A DNA stretch of 64,000 nucleotides, from contig NC_073628.1 in NCBI RefSeq assembly GCF_029407905.1, forward strand, positions 17,203,501 through 17,267,500, in the 5' to 3' direction. A program made the position numbers and the translations under genes. Under the pieces are notes generated by a model. The model saw only the letters and a program-made list of their open reading frames with translations, searched no databases and was not told where the DNA came from. Shown one piece after another: positions 55,750 through 64,000 of this stretch (position 1 is the first letter of the stretch; every line of letters starts with the position of its first letter). The stretch comes from Bubalus kerabau (Eukaryota > Chordata > Mammalia > Artiodactyla > Bovidae).

Positions 55750-56062
55750 AGTGATAGTGAAAGTGGCTAAGTCGTGTCCAAGTCTTTGCAACCCCAAGGA
55801 CCACATGGTCCGTGGAATTCTTGAGGCCAGGATACTGGGATGGATAGCCATTCCCTCCTCCAGGGGATCCTCCCAACCCAGGGATCGCACCCAGGTCTCC
55901 CACATTGCAGGCTGATTCTTACCAGCTGAGCCACCAAGGAAGCCCAAGAATACTGGAGTGGATAGCCTACCCCTTCTCCAGCACATCTTCCCGACCCAGA
56001 AATTGAATTGGGGTCTCCTGCATTGCAGCAGATTCTTACCAGCTGAGCCACCAGGGAAGCCC
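55750..56062 (-). mobile_element. Bov-tA SINE with duplicated head (antisense)
   Basis: A complete antisense Bov-tA ends CCACCAAGGAAGCCC and is directly followed by a second reversed head, AAGAATACTGGAGTGG to CCACCAGGGAAGCCC. The TSD TAAATATGTTCAAA (55736-55749) and TAAATATGCTCAAA (56063-56076) brackets the whole composite. Confidence 0.92.
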
Positions 56063-56076
56063 TAAATATGCTCAAA

Positions 56077-57089
56077 GGCTATAATCAAATTTAGTATAAA
56101 CAAAGGTTTTCACCATGCCTCCCTTTCTCACTGGACCCAAATAATCCTACATCCTCAGGCTTCCTCTTACCCTGGTGGGTGGCCTGTGTCCTCATCTCCT
56201 CCCTGGGCCAACTGGAAGTGCAAGCTGGCATTTCCAGCTCCAGCATTGATGACCCTTGCCGCTTTCTCTCAGGATCCGATCTGAATTTATTCATTAGATT
56301 ATTTTAACTATAGATCTGATCCCATCCCGGGCTTTCTTCTCTCTCCCTTCCCCGAAGCGGGCATGTTTTCACAGCCTGTTTGCTTGGTACATCACCAGTG
56401 CTCCCTCCGTGTCCAGCAGGCCTCTCGTTGGCCTCCAGTGGTCGTGGGTCTCAGGGAGAAAACAGATCCCCACCCACTACACTGCGTTCCTCCTACGTCT
56501 GGGTGGGAGGAGAACTCCTCTTGTTTAGTGAACAAAGTACTGCTCAGATCTGCATGCCTATTCTTCAAAAGGATGATTTATAAGTTACTTCGCTTTCCAT
56601 CCTCTACAAAATATTTAACATATACCCAAGGCTGTGCTTTACTCCTAGAGTTATTCCTTTTTCCGATCATCAGTTATATTTTAAAGAGTTTTCTCATTTT
56701 TCTTTGTAAGACTGGGGGTTGATAGAGACTTGGTTCCGTGAAGTCACTGTTAGATGAACCGCAGGACCATAGAGGGGGCGATATGAATCTTTCTGGGTCC
56801 TGTGCCCCTTTTAGACCCCTGTTCAGAAAGAAATAGAATCTCTTGTTAAAACACACATGCACACATACAGAGGCATACGTGCATGATGTCATTTCCTTAG
56901 CTTCAGAAACCCCTAGGGTTGGAGTTCTAGTTTCAAGATAAAAAATCCTGCTCTTAATCCAGAAACCATCATCATGGCTAAAGCACAGACACCCCTGCTT
57001 TCCCAAGGAGACTCAGGACCAAGTGGCTACAGTGATGCCCTGCAAGTGGACTTCTGACCATGTGTGTGCGTAACAGAGCCCGGAACCTT
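56077..57089. other. Unique DNA, no gene seen
   Basis: No repeat or exon recognised. The 119-codon frame at 56363-56722 has no domain and overlaps a 67-codon frame. Confidence 0.45.
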
Positions 57090-57330
57090 AACCCATTAAG
57101 AATCTCTTTTAAAAAATCCATTAAATTAATCTGGACAAGGATTTTCCAAGCAACTTCAAATTCCGCAGCCCTCATTCCTGGCTTATATCTCTAGGGATTT
57201 AGAAAAAGAGAAAGCAAACAGCGGACGTTCGAGGTAATACGACACTGCGGAGTTCTATATTTATCCCCTATCAATGTCTTTCAGATCAAATTGGCTGAGT
57301 TTACAAATCAAAAGCTGATTCCTTCATTTA
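57090..57330. promoter_or_regulatory. Candidate conserved noncoding element
   Basis: Repeat-free block with CTTAACCCATTAAGAATC, CCATTAAATTAATCTGG near 57118, CpG-containing GCGGACGTTCGAGGTAATAC near 57222, CTATATTTATCCCC (MEF2-like) and GATCAAATTGGCTGAG. High motif density with retained CpGs in AT-rich DNA. Inferred only. Confidence 0.32.
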
Positions 57331-57739
57331 TTTTTTTATTATTTTTTTTTTTTTAGCAGCCATCAGCTGCATCATTGCAAACATCCAGGTTCCAGACATC
57401 AAGCTGCAAACTCTAAACCTCCAGCTGTATGTTTTCTGACTTTGAAACCATCCCCCATAATAGAAGGTCTGCATGCAAACCTGAGCTAGGGGTCCTCGTG
57501 AAAAGGCAGGCAGCAGAGGGACACAGAACCCCAAGAGCCCAGCCGGCTGCTGGAGCTGCGTCTGCAAAAACAGCTTGTTGTTAAGGGAAGGGATGGGCCT
57601 CAGAGATACATGGGACCTGGTGTGGTGGAGTACAAAGGGGTCATTTTCATATAATTGTGTTTTGGTTGTAGCTCCTCCTTAATACAAATGTAAATATGAT
57701 TCCCAGAAAGAGTCCCACTTTAAAAATTAAGTGAATTCT
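57331..57739. other. Unique DNA with T-run, no gene seen
   Basis: A T-rich run lies at about 57331-57354. Nothing else recognised. Confidence 0.45.
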
Positions 57740-57815
57740 CTTTTCTTTTTTTTTTTTAATTTTATTTTTGAACTTTACATAATTGTATCAGTTTTGCCAA
57801 ATATCAAAAGCACGT
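57740..57815 (-). mobile_element. L1 3' end fragment (antisense)
   Basis: A T-run, then AATTGTATCAGTTTTGCCAA and ATATCAA, matches the reversed last bases of artiodactyl L1. Only about 75 bp. Confidence 0.65.
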
Positions 57816-58060
57816 GTTTGCGGACCAGACCTCCCAGCACCTGAGCAAAACCATGGCTTCCTCCATCAAAGCACAAAACTTCCCGTGCTGCTCAGCTCAA
57901 AATTAAGACACCTTGGAGGGACACCCTCTTACCTGTCCTGTAAAGAGCTCTCCCCAAAGCCCAGGCGGCATTGAACAGGAACTTCCTGATGCAAATCAAA
58001 AGGGAGGAGGGAACCAGAGTCTAGAGGGCTAGTTTAGGACTAGACGAACCTTCCCAGGTG
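57816..58060. other. Unique DNA, no gene seen
   Basis: No repeat or exon recognised. Confidence 0.4.
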
Positions 58061-58255
58061 GGCTTTCCCTGGTGGCTTAGCTGGTAAAGCATCTGCCTGC
58101 AATGCAGGAGACCTGGGATCAAGCCCTGGGTTAGGAAGATCCCCTTGAGAAGGGAACGGCTACCCACGCCAGTATTCTGGTCTGGAGAATTCCAGGTACC
58201 GTGTAGTCCATGGGGTCACAAAGAGTCAGACATGATTGAGTGACATTCACTTTCA
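58061..58255 (+). mobile_element. Bov-tA SINE, GAATTCC body subfamily
   Basis: The head is typical, but the body reads GTCTGGAGAATTCCAGGTAC and CGTGTAGTCCATGGGG, the shorter Bov-tA subfamily, and not AGAATCCCATGGACAGAGG. Confidence 0.92.
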
Positions 58256-59024
58256 GACAATCTAGAGGATGAATCTAGGACTAGACTAGTCACAGAATTT
58301 GAGATAATTTTTTAAACGATTCCAAATTTGGAATTTTAGAACTCTGTGCTTTTTTTTCTCTTAGTTTCTGAGGTCCAGTGATTTTTTATTTCAACTCATA
58401 TTTATGCCATAAAAATATTAAGCAAGGAGACAGCTGTGCCTTCTTCTCCTCTCCAGTAGCTGCAGCTGTTCTTGACAAGTGTTTCTTGGGTGAGATAAAA
58501 ATGATAACCATGGCTATTATTATTTTCAGTTATACAGATTTCAAAGCCCAATCTATGAACTCGGAAACTTGGGGTTTCTTTTCCAAAGGAATATTATTAC
58601 ACAGGGCAGTTTTCGTCCTTCTGTGGGTTATAAACTTCTGAGCTTAAGTCCTCTGAAGAGTATGAAGCTTCTTTGGAGCTTCAGGAAATGAAATCCAACT
58701 TGCTTCCTTTCCCTACTTGGATTGTCAGAGTCCACTTAATGAAGTAGTTCTGTTCCTGAAAAGTTAGTTGCAAAACAAATTCTGTTAGATAAATCACATT
58801 TCCTCATTGATCTCCATTTTTAAATTAAGGATGCATTCCCCAAGGAAATAATTGGCCCCAAGATTAAATATAAATTATACTAAACACTCGATAAAACTTT
58901 TAAAATCACATATTTAAAGAAAGGCTATTGTTGGAATACTAGTGGTGATGATATTTTTTAAAGTCAGGAAGTACAAATATTTTTCCAGGAACAATTACCA
59001 AAGGTGGTGCTGTTTGGGAACAGA
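58256..59024. other. Unique DNA, no gene seen
   Basis: AT-rich, no repeat or exon recognised. Confidence 0.45.
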
Positions 59025-59845
59025 GTGAATGGATAAGGACGATATGATACATATATACCTTGGAATATTATTCAGCCATAAAAAGGAGCAAAATTGAGTC
59101 ATTTGTACAGATGTGGATGGACCTAGAGACTGCCATATAAAGTGAAGCCAGTCAGAAAGAGAAAAGCAGGTATTGTATATTAATGCATATAGATGGAAAC
59201 TAGAAAAAGGATACAGATGAACCTACTTTTAGGACAGAAATAGAAACGCAAATGTTGAGAACAGACTTATAGACACAGTGGGGGCAGGGGAGGACAGGAT
59301 GAATCGGGAAAGCAGTGTTGACATATACACACTACCATGTGTAAAATAAGTAGCCAGTAGAAGGCTGCGGCACAGCACAGGGAGCTCAGCACTGCGCTTG
59401 GCGATGACCTTGAGGGCTGGGGTGGGGGAAGGGTGGCAGGGAGGCTCCAGAGGGAACAGATATATGCGTGCTTAAAGCTGATTCCTGGGCCAGGAAGATC
59501 CCCTGGTGAAGGGATAGGCTATCCATTCCAGTATTCTTGGGCTTCCCTGGTGGTTCAGATAGATGGTAAAGAATCCACCACCTGTGATGTGGGAGACCCA
59601 GTTTCGATCCCTGCATTGGGAAGGTCCCCTGAAGGAGAGTATGGCAACCCATTCTAGTACTCTTGCCTGGAGAATCCCCATGGACAGAGGAGCCTGGCGG
59701 GCTACAGTCCATGGGGTCACAAAGAGTCGGACAGGACTGAGTGACGAAGCACAGCATAGCATAGCTGATTCACGTTGTGTACAGCGGAAACCAACACAAC
59801 ATTATAAAACAATTATTCTCCAATTAAAATAAAATTAATAACATA
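59025..59845 (+). mobile_element. Artiodactyl L1 3' end (sense), split by a SINE
   Basis: GGAATATTATTCAGCCATAA, AAGTGAAGCCAGTCAGAAAG, TATAGACACAGTGGGGGCAG and, after the SINE, CCAACACAACATTATAAAAC and CTCCAATTAAAATAAAATTA follow bovine-type L1 to its 3' end. 5' truncated, no coding capacity. Confidence 0.88.
59485..59762 (+). mobile_element. Bov-tA SINE with duplicated head, first head truncated
   Basis: Starts inside the first head (CTGGGCCAGGAAGATCCCCT), runs to CCAGTATTCTTG and joins a complete second Bov-tA (GGCTTCCCTGGTGGTTCAG). The TSD AGCTGATTC lies at 59476-59484 and 59763-59771 within the L1 3'UTR. Confidence 0.92.
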
Positions 59846-60054
59846 GAAGCAATAAATAAAAAGAAAAAAGAGGTTGACAAACTTCCAATTATGTAAACTA
59901 CATCCTGAGTGCCTTGAAAGCCAGAAATGCCCAAGACATGGTCCCTGCTGTTAAAGAGCTTCAATTACATGGGAAAATAAAGCCAGTGCACAAGGCATAA
60001 AACCACCATTAGAAAACACTCATCGCTGCGGGATTAATAGGTGTGGGCGCCATC
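59846..60054. other. Unique DNA, no gene seen
   Basis: No repeat or exon recognised. Confidence 0.4.
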
Positions 60055-60149
60055 CTGTGACCTGGTGTGCTGCCTCTGTCCACATGTGTGATCCTGGACT
60101 CATCTGAGCTTCAGTTTCCCACATGAAAAATACAGAATTGACCTAAATC
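60055..60149 (-). mobile_element. MIR fragment (antisense)
   Basis: GTGATCCTGGACTCATCTGA, GCTTCAGTTTCCCACATGAA and AAATACAGAATTGAC parallel the antisense MIR core. Confidence 0.55.
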
Positions 60150-60235
60150 CCTAATTCCCAAAGTTGAGTATACATGAGAGTTTTTAGAACTCCTCATCCC
60201 AGGAGATCCTGATTCATTAAGTATGACTGGCAACT
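60150..60235 (+). mobile_element. MER5-like fragment
   Basis: TTCCCAAAGTTGAGTATACA, then AACTCCTCATCCCAGGAGAT and CCTGATTCATTAAGTATG, is in the order of MER5-type elements (..GATTCTGATTCAGTAGGT..). Weak. Confidence 0.4.
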
Positions 60236-60539
60236 AAAATTCTCTATTCAAACAATGATTCTATGCAATTCTTTTGACATCAGCCTCTGTCCTGCCTCTG
60301 TGGATCTGTTTTCTTTTTGTCTTTCTTCCAATATTTTTATAAGTTCTCCATTCGAGCGACAAAGCACTGATCATTTCATAGCCAGAATACAGATGCTATT
60401 AAAGGAAAACTTTCCTTGAATCATTAACTCTATAAATTCAGATTTCAATTAATTTTTTTTTCTTTTCTGTTTTCTTGTTTAAGTAGTACTGATGGTTACC
60501 TCATTTCTGGTGATTCAGAGTTTTATTTGTTATCTACGT
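60236..60539. other. Unique DNA, no gene seen
   Basis: AT-rich. No repeat or exon recognised. Confidence 0.4.
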
Positions 60540-60549
60540 ATATGTATGT

Positions 60550-60757
60550 ATGTTTAGTCGCTAAGTCATCTCTGACTCTTTGCGACCCCATGGACTGTAG
60601 CCCATCAGGCTCCTCTGACCATTGGATTTCCAGGTAAGAATACTGGAGTGGGTTTGCCATTTCCTTCTCCAGGGGATCTTCCTGAACCAGGGATTGAATC
60701 TGGGTCCTCTGCATCAGCATGTAGGTTCTTTACCACCAAGCCACCTGGGAAACCCAT
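60550..60757 (-). mobile_element. Bov-tA SINE (antisense)
   Basis: TATGTTTAGTCGCTAAGTCA to ACCAAGCCACCTGGGAAACCC. ATATGTATGT at 60540-60549 and 60758-60767 is a probable TSD, though low complexity weakens it. Confidence 0.9.
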
Positions 60758-60762
60758 ATATG

Positions 60763-60768
<6 letters not shown>

Positions 60769-60808
<40 letters not shown>
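60769..60808. repeat. (TA)20 microsatellite
   Basis: Forty bases of perfect TA directly after the SINE's right TSD. Confidence 0.97.
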
Positions 60809-60809
<1 letters not shown>

Positions 60810-60975
60810 TAGCTTTCTCTCTGGTTTTGATATTTTTGCTTCTAATTGAGAAAAAGTATATGAGGAGAAAGGTGAAAAATATGACAATGAAAGCTAAAAT
60901 GTGTAAAGCATTTTAATCTATACATATTAATTTTCATATACCTTACCCAATTTAATTAGGAAGTGTAGGGACTTC

Positions 60976-62066
60976 TGCTTTATTGATTATGCCAAAGCCT
61001 TTGACTGTGTAGATCACAGCAAACTGTGGACAATTCTTCAAGAGATGGGAATACCAGACCACCTTACCTGCCTCCTGAGAAATCTTTATGTAGGTCAGGA
61101 AGCAACAGTTAGAACTGGACATGGAACAACAGACTGGATCCAAATTGGGAAAGAAGTACGTCAAGGCTGTATATTGTCACCCTGCTTATTTAACTTACAT
61201 GAAGGGTGCATCATGCGAAATGCCGAGCTGGATGAAGCACAAGCTGGAATCAAGATTGCTGGGAGAAATATCAATAACCTCAGATACACGGATGACACCA
61301 CCCTTATGGCAGAAATTGAAGAGGAATTGAAGAGACTCTTAATGAAAGTGAAAGAGGAGAGTGAAAAGCTGGTTTAAAACACAACATTCAAAAAACCAAG
61401 ATCATGGCACCCAGTCCTGTCACTTCATGGCAAATAGATGGGGAAACAATGGAAATGGTGACAGACTTTATTTTCTTGGGCTCCAAAATCACTGAAGATG
61501 GTGACTTCAGCCATGAAATTAAAGGACACTTGCTCCTTGGAAGAAAAGCTATGGCCAAACTGGACAGCATATTAAAAAGCAAAGATATTACTTTGCCAAT
61601 AAAGGTCTGTCTAGTCAAGGCTATATTTTTTCCAGTAGTCATGTATGGATGTGAGAGTTGGACTATAAAGAAAGCTGAGCACCAAAGAATTGATGATTTC
61701 AAACTGTGGTGTTGGAGAAGACTCTTGAGAGTCCCTTGGACTGCAAGGAGATCCAACCAGTCCATCCTGAAGGAGATCAGTTCTGCATTTTCATTGGAAG
61801 GACTGATGCTAAAGCTGAAACTCCAATACTTTGGCCACCTGATTCTAAGAAGTGACTCATTGGAAAAGACCCTGATGCTTGGAAAGATTGAAGGCAGGAA
61901 GAGAAGGGGAACAACAGAAGATGAGATGGTTGGATGGCATCACTGACTCGATGGACATGAGTTTGAGCAGGCTCCGGGAGTTGGTGATGGACAGGGAAGC
62001 CTGGTATGCTACAGTCCGTGGGGTCGCCAAGAGTCGGACTCGACTAAGCAACTGAACTGAACGAAC
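60976..62066 (+). mobile_element. BovB LINE, about 1.1-kb 3' portion (sense)
   Basis: The longest BovB in the window. It starts TGCTTTATTGATTATGCCAA and ends GCAACTGAACTGAACGAAC. The exact 12-bp TSD TGTAGGGACTTC lies at 60964-60975 and 62067-62078. The target was the head of a CHR SINE, whose start is now repeated on both sides. Confidence 0.96.
61045..61946 (+). pseudogene. BovB reverse transcriptase remnant, YADD changed to YTDD
   Basis: Two frames cover the RT palm-to-C-terminal region: 61045-61377 (110 codons) and 61404-61946 (180 codons), separated by a stop and frameshift near 61375-61404. The first has RQGCILSPCLFN at residues 39-50. The catalytic box reads YTDD at residues 81-84 (codons 61285-61296), where sister copies at 31299-31310 and 24409-24420 have YADD. 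Both catalytic aspartates remain, but the change, the frameshift and the missing endonuclease domain mark a dead copy. The second frame carries the FLGSKITEDG and MYGCESWTIKKAEHQRI regions typical of RTE-type RT C-termini. Confidence 0.85.
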
Positions 62067-62195
62067 TGTAGGGACTTCGCTGGCAATCCAGTGGTTAAGG
62101 CTTTGCCTTCTGTTGCAGAGTCGTCCAGTGCATGTGGTGTGGGTTCAGTCACTGTTCAGGGAGTTAATATCCCGCATGCCTCAAGGCCAAAAAGC
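62067..62195 (+). mobile_element. CHR-type tRNA SINE (sense), cut at its head by BovB
   Basis: GGGACTTCGCTGGCAATCCA, GTGGTTAAGGCTTTGCC and GTGTGGGTTCAGTCACTGTT, with CAAAAAGCCAAAACA at the end, are the CHR SINE in sense. Its first about 9 bases also occur at 60967-60975, left of the BovB. Confidence 0.88.
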
Positions 62196-62591
62196 CAAAA
62201 CAGGCAAGGGAAACAATATTGTAACAAATTCAATGACTGTACTTTTTCTCTAATTCTCCATTTGTTCTAGAGAACACAGGTTAGTCAAATTAAGCTTCCT
62301 TGGTTTTTGTAGGGTGACGTTAGCGTAATTCTCTTCCTCCGATAATACAGATGTAGATCAGTAGGAAACGTACACTTTGCCCAAATCTTAAACTATCCAG
62401 CTTCCTTCCCTACATAAAATTGCCTGATATTAATATTGTAAATTTCACATAAAGTAGCACAATGTTCCCACAAAAAACTTGAAAATTATTATTTTTTTTT
62501 ACTATGATTGCCCCAATATTTACATACTTGCATTTCACCCTATGGCAATATCCCCTCTCTGCCTCAACTTCTCCATTTGGATGTTCCTATA
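62196..62591. other. Unique DNA, no gene seen
   Basis: AT-rich. No repeat or exon recognised. Confidence 0.4.
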
Positions 62592-62752
62592 ACAATGCAG
62601 GAGACCTGGGTTTGATCCCTGGGTCGGGAAGATCCCCTGGAGAAGGAAATGGCAACTCACTCCAGTATTCATGCCTGGAAAATCCCATGGACCAAAGAGC
62701 CTGGTGGGCTACAGTCCATGGGGTTACAAAGAGTCGGACACGACTGACTGAC
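62592..62752 (+). mobile_element. Bov-tA SINE, head truncated
   Basis: Starts at AATGCAGGAGACCTGGGTTT, missing the first half of the tRNA-like head including the A box. The body is complete to GGACACGACTGACTGAC. Confidence 0.92.
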
Positions 62753-62989
62753 TTCATGCTTCATACATGACAAGTTCATCAGAGTTTGGTTCCTGAATGT
62801 CTTACTGTGGTCGCACAAGAACCTGTTTGATTGGTAGAATTAAACCAGATGCGTGATCTGTGGTTGGAGAGAACAAGGGACCCGGGAGCCCTGCGTCGTT
62901 TGTTTCCTTGCTTTGATGGTGTCATCTCAGCCTCCCAGGAGATCTGAGGTCCTACCAGCCACTGTCCTGACACTGGAGCTCAATCCAGA
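62753..62989. other. Unique DNA, no gene seen
   Basis: No repeat or exon recognised. Confidence 0.4.
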
Positions 62990-63310
62990 AACAGCTCAGC
63001 AGAGCTAATTTATTTCCTAATGCTACAGCACTGTTAATTTATAAATTACACTGGTAATTCGAGCTATTATTAATTTCAGATGGTGTAGGGCAAGCCTAAT
63101 TAAAATATGACACCAATTGCCACACATATGTACCAAGGACCACCATTTAAAATTAATGGGAATATTAAGTGTGACACGAGTGTCCGCGATGCTCTGCACA
63201 GTAATTACAGCATCTAGCGGGGAAGATCTGACACATGTAGGCTCACGGTGGGTGCAAGTAAACAACCACAACGTAAAAGGAAGCGCGAGCTCTTCATTCA
63301 GGCCTCTTCT
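62990..63310. promoter_or_regulatory. Strong candidate conserved noncoding element (enhancer-like)
   Basis: About ten TAAT/ATTA cores lie within 63004-63212 (for example GTTAATTTATAAATTACAC, TATTATTAATTTCAG, CCTAATTAAAATATG, AAAATTAATGGGAATATTAA, CAGTAATTACAG). These are followed by CpG-retaining GTGTCCGCGATG, a FOX-type GTAAACAAC at 63258-63266 and AAGCGCGAGC. It is repeat-free and has no plausible frame. This is the best host-function candidate in the window, but conservation is inferred. Confidence 0.45.
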
Positions 63311-63838
63311 CCTCATTTCCTCCACCCTTCATCAGTTCAAGGTTAGTGCTTTTCTCCCCTAAAGATGCTTAGGGAGCAGTGACAGACAATTAAGGCCACT
63401 GTGCTTACTGGTGGGGACCATGAGTCTCTATGGGCTAATGTTGACTGTCATCTCAGACTCTGGACTTTGGGGCCCTGCCTGCGACATTCAGCGTGTTCTT
63501 GGTTCTTCCCGTTAATTTATTAACACTGGCTTGCCTGCTGTGATAGATGCTGTCCGCAAGAAGTACAGGCAGGGGAGCTCCTGTACGTGTATGCCGCAGG
63601 TTTCGTAGGGCAGAAAGACACCTGGGGGATGCTCAAGTTGGACTAGGTCTGGATGATGACAGACTTATCAAGACCCAGGAGTGCCGGCCCCTCTGGGCAG
63701 GCAGTGGTCCTTCTGTGTACGAGAGCTGTTTTCTTCTATGTCATTGTCATCACTCCTGCTATTAACCGTTATAAAAATGGTGATCTTAGCAACGTCACAG
63801 AACAAATACAAGCATTGTTTACATGTTATTGTTGTGCA
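63311..63838. other. Unique DNA, no gene seen
   Basis: No repeat recognised. It includes TTCCCGTTAATTTATTAACA near 63507 and CpG-bearing GTACGTGTATGCCGCAGGTT near 63581, so it may extend the flanking conserved block. Confidence 0.4.
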
Positions 63839-64000
63839 GGCGCCCAGTCGTGTCCGACTCTTTGCGACCCCATGAACTGCAGCACGCCAGGCCTCCCTGT
63901 CCATCACCAGCTCCCAGAGTTTGCCCAAGTTCATGTCCATTGCATCGGTGATGCCGTCCAGCCATCTCATCCTCTGATGCCCTCTTCTCCTTATTTACAT
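63839..64000 (-). mobile_element. BovB 3' end (antisense), running to window edge
   Basis: GCCCAGTCGTGTCCGACTCT, GCAGCACGCCAGGCCTCCCT and ATCCTCTGATGCCC match the reversed 3' end of BovB. The left tail is missing the CAGTTCAGTT run. The match may end at CTTCTCC near 63990. TTTACAT occurs at both ends (near 63818 and at 63994-64000), so the copy may be only about 150 bp. Confidence 0.85.

Overview
This window is nuclear DNA from a ruminant, most likely a bovid. The diagnosis rests on its interspersed repeats. There are many tRNA-Glu-derived Bov-tA SINEs, three BOV-A2/ART2-type dimers, seven BovB (RTE-type) LINE insertions, CHR-type cetartiodactyl SINEs and artiodactyl L1 3' ends. Beneath these lies an older eutherian layer of MIR, L2, L1M, MER5/MER20-like hAT elements and a Tigger1-like element. 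Cattle, sheep and goat cannot be told apart by eye. I found no cellular protein-coding exon, no functional tRNA or rRNA gene, no CpG island and no CRISPR array. The longest open frames are chance frames in GC-rich unique DNA or lie in LINE reverse-transcriptase remnants. The window therefore looks like a gene desert or the inside of a very large intron.

Layout. About 1-8.5 kb is mostly unique DNA with a few SINEs, one MER5-like element, a MIR split by a SINE, and two non-repetitive blocks (1.2-1.5 and 3.2-3.5 kb) that look like conserved regulatory sequence. About 8.5-13.5 kb holds a SINE, a young L1 3' end with recognisable target-site duplications (TSDs), an old antisense L1M, and an antisense BovB followed by a perfect 21-bp hairpin. 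About 13.5-25.2 kb is unique DNA with a MER20-like element, MIRs, a SINE cluster (18.7-19.75 kb), an L1 3' end beside a Tigger1-like element, and a BovB. About 25.2-29.5 kb has a BOV-A2, a CHR SINE and unique DNA. About 29.5-38.9 kb is a nest. A long antisense L1 is interrupted by a BovB, a CHR SINE and Bov SINEs. A second older L1 is interrupted by an unidentified LTR-like block. A BovB with a 5' inversion follows. About 39-48 kb holds a sense L2 with an internal 46-bp tandem duplication, a long TG/CG microsatellite that is the tail of a SINE, another AT-rich putative regulatory block (43.4-44.0 kb), and a SINE with an inverted end. About 48-57 kb has an L1M split by a BovB, an antisense L2 and a dimeric-head SINE. 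About 57-64 kb has two more putative regulatory blocks (57.1 and 63.0 kb), an artiodactyl L1 3' end carrying a dimeric-head SINE, a BovB inserted in the head of a CHR SINE, and a truncated BovB at the window edge.

How it fits together. There are no genes here that act as a system. The sequence shows layered retrotransposition, with nesting order readable from exact or near-exact TSDs. Several repeat-free AT-rich blocks dense in homeodomain-type cores are the best candidates for host function, probably distal enhancers of a developmental gene outside the window. That last point is inference and needs cross-species alignment.
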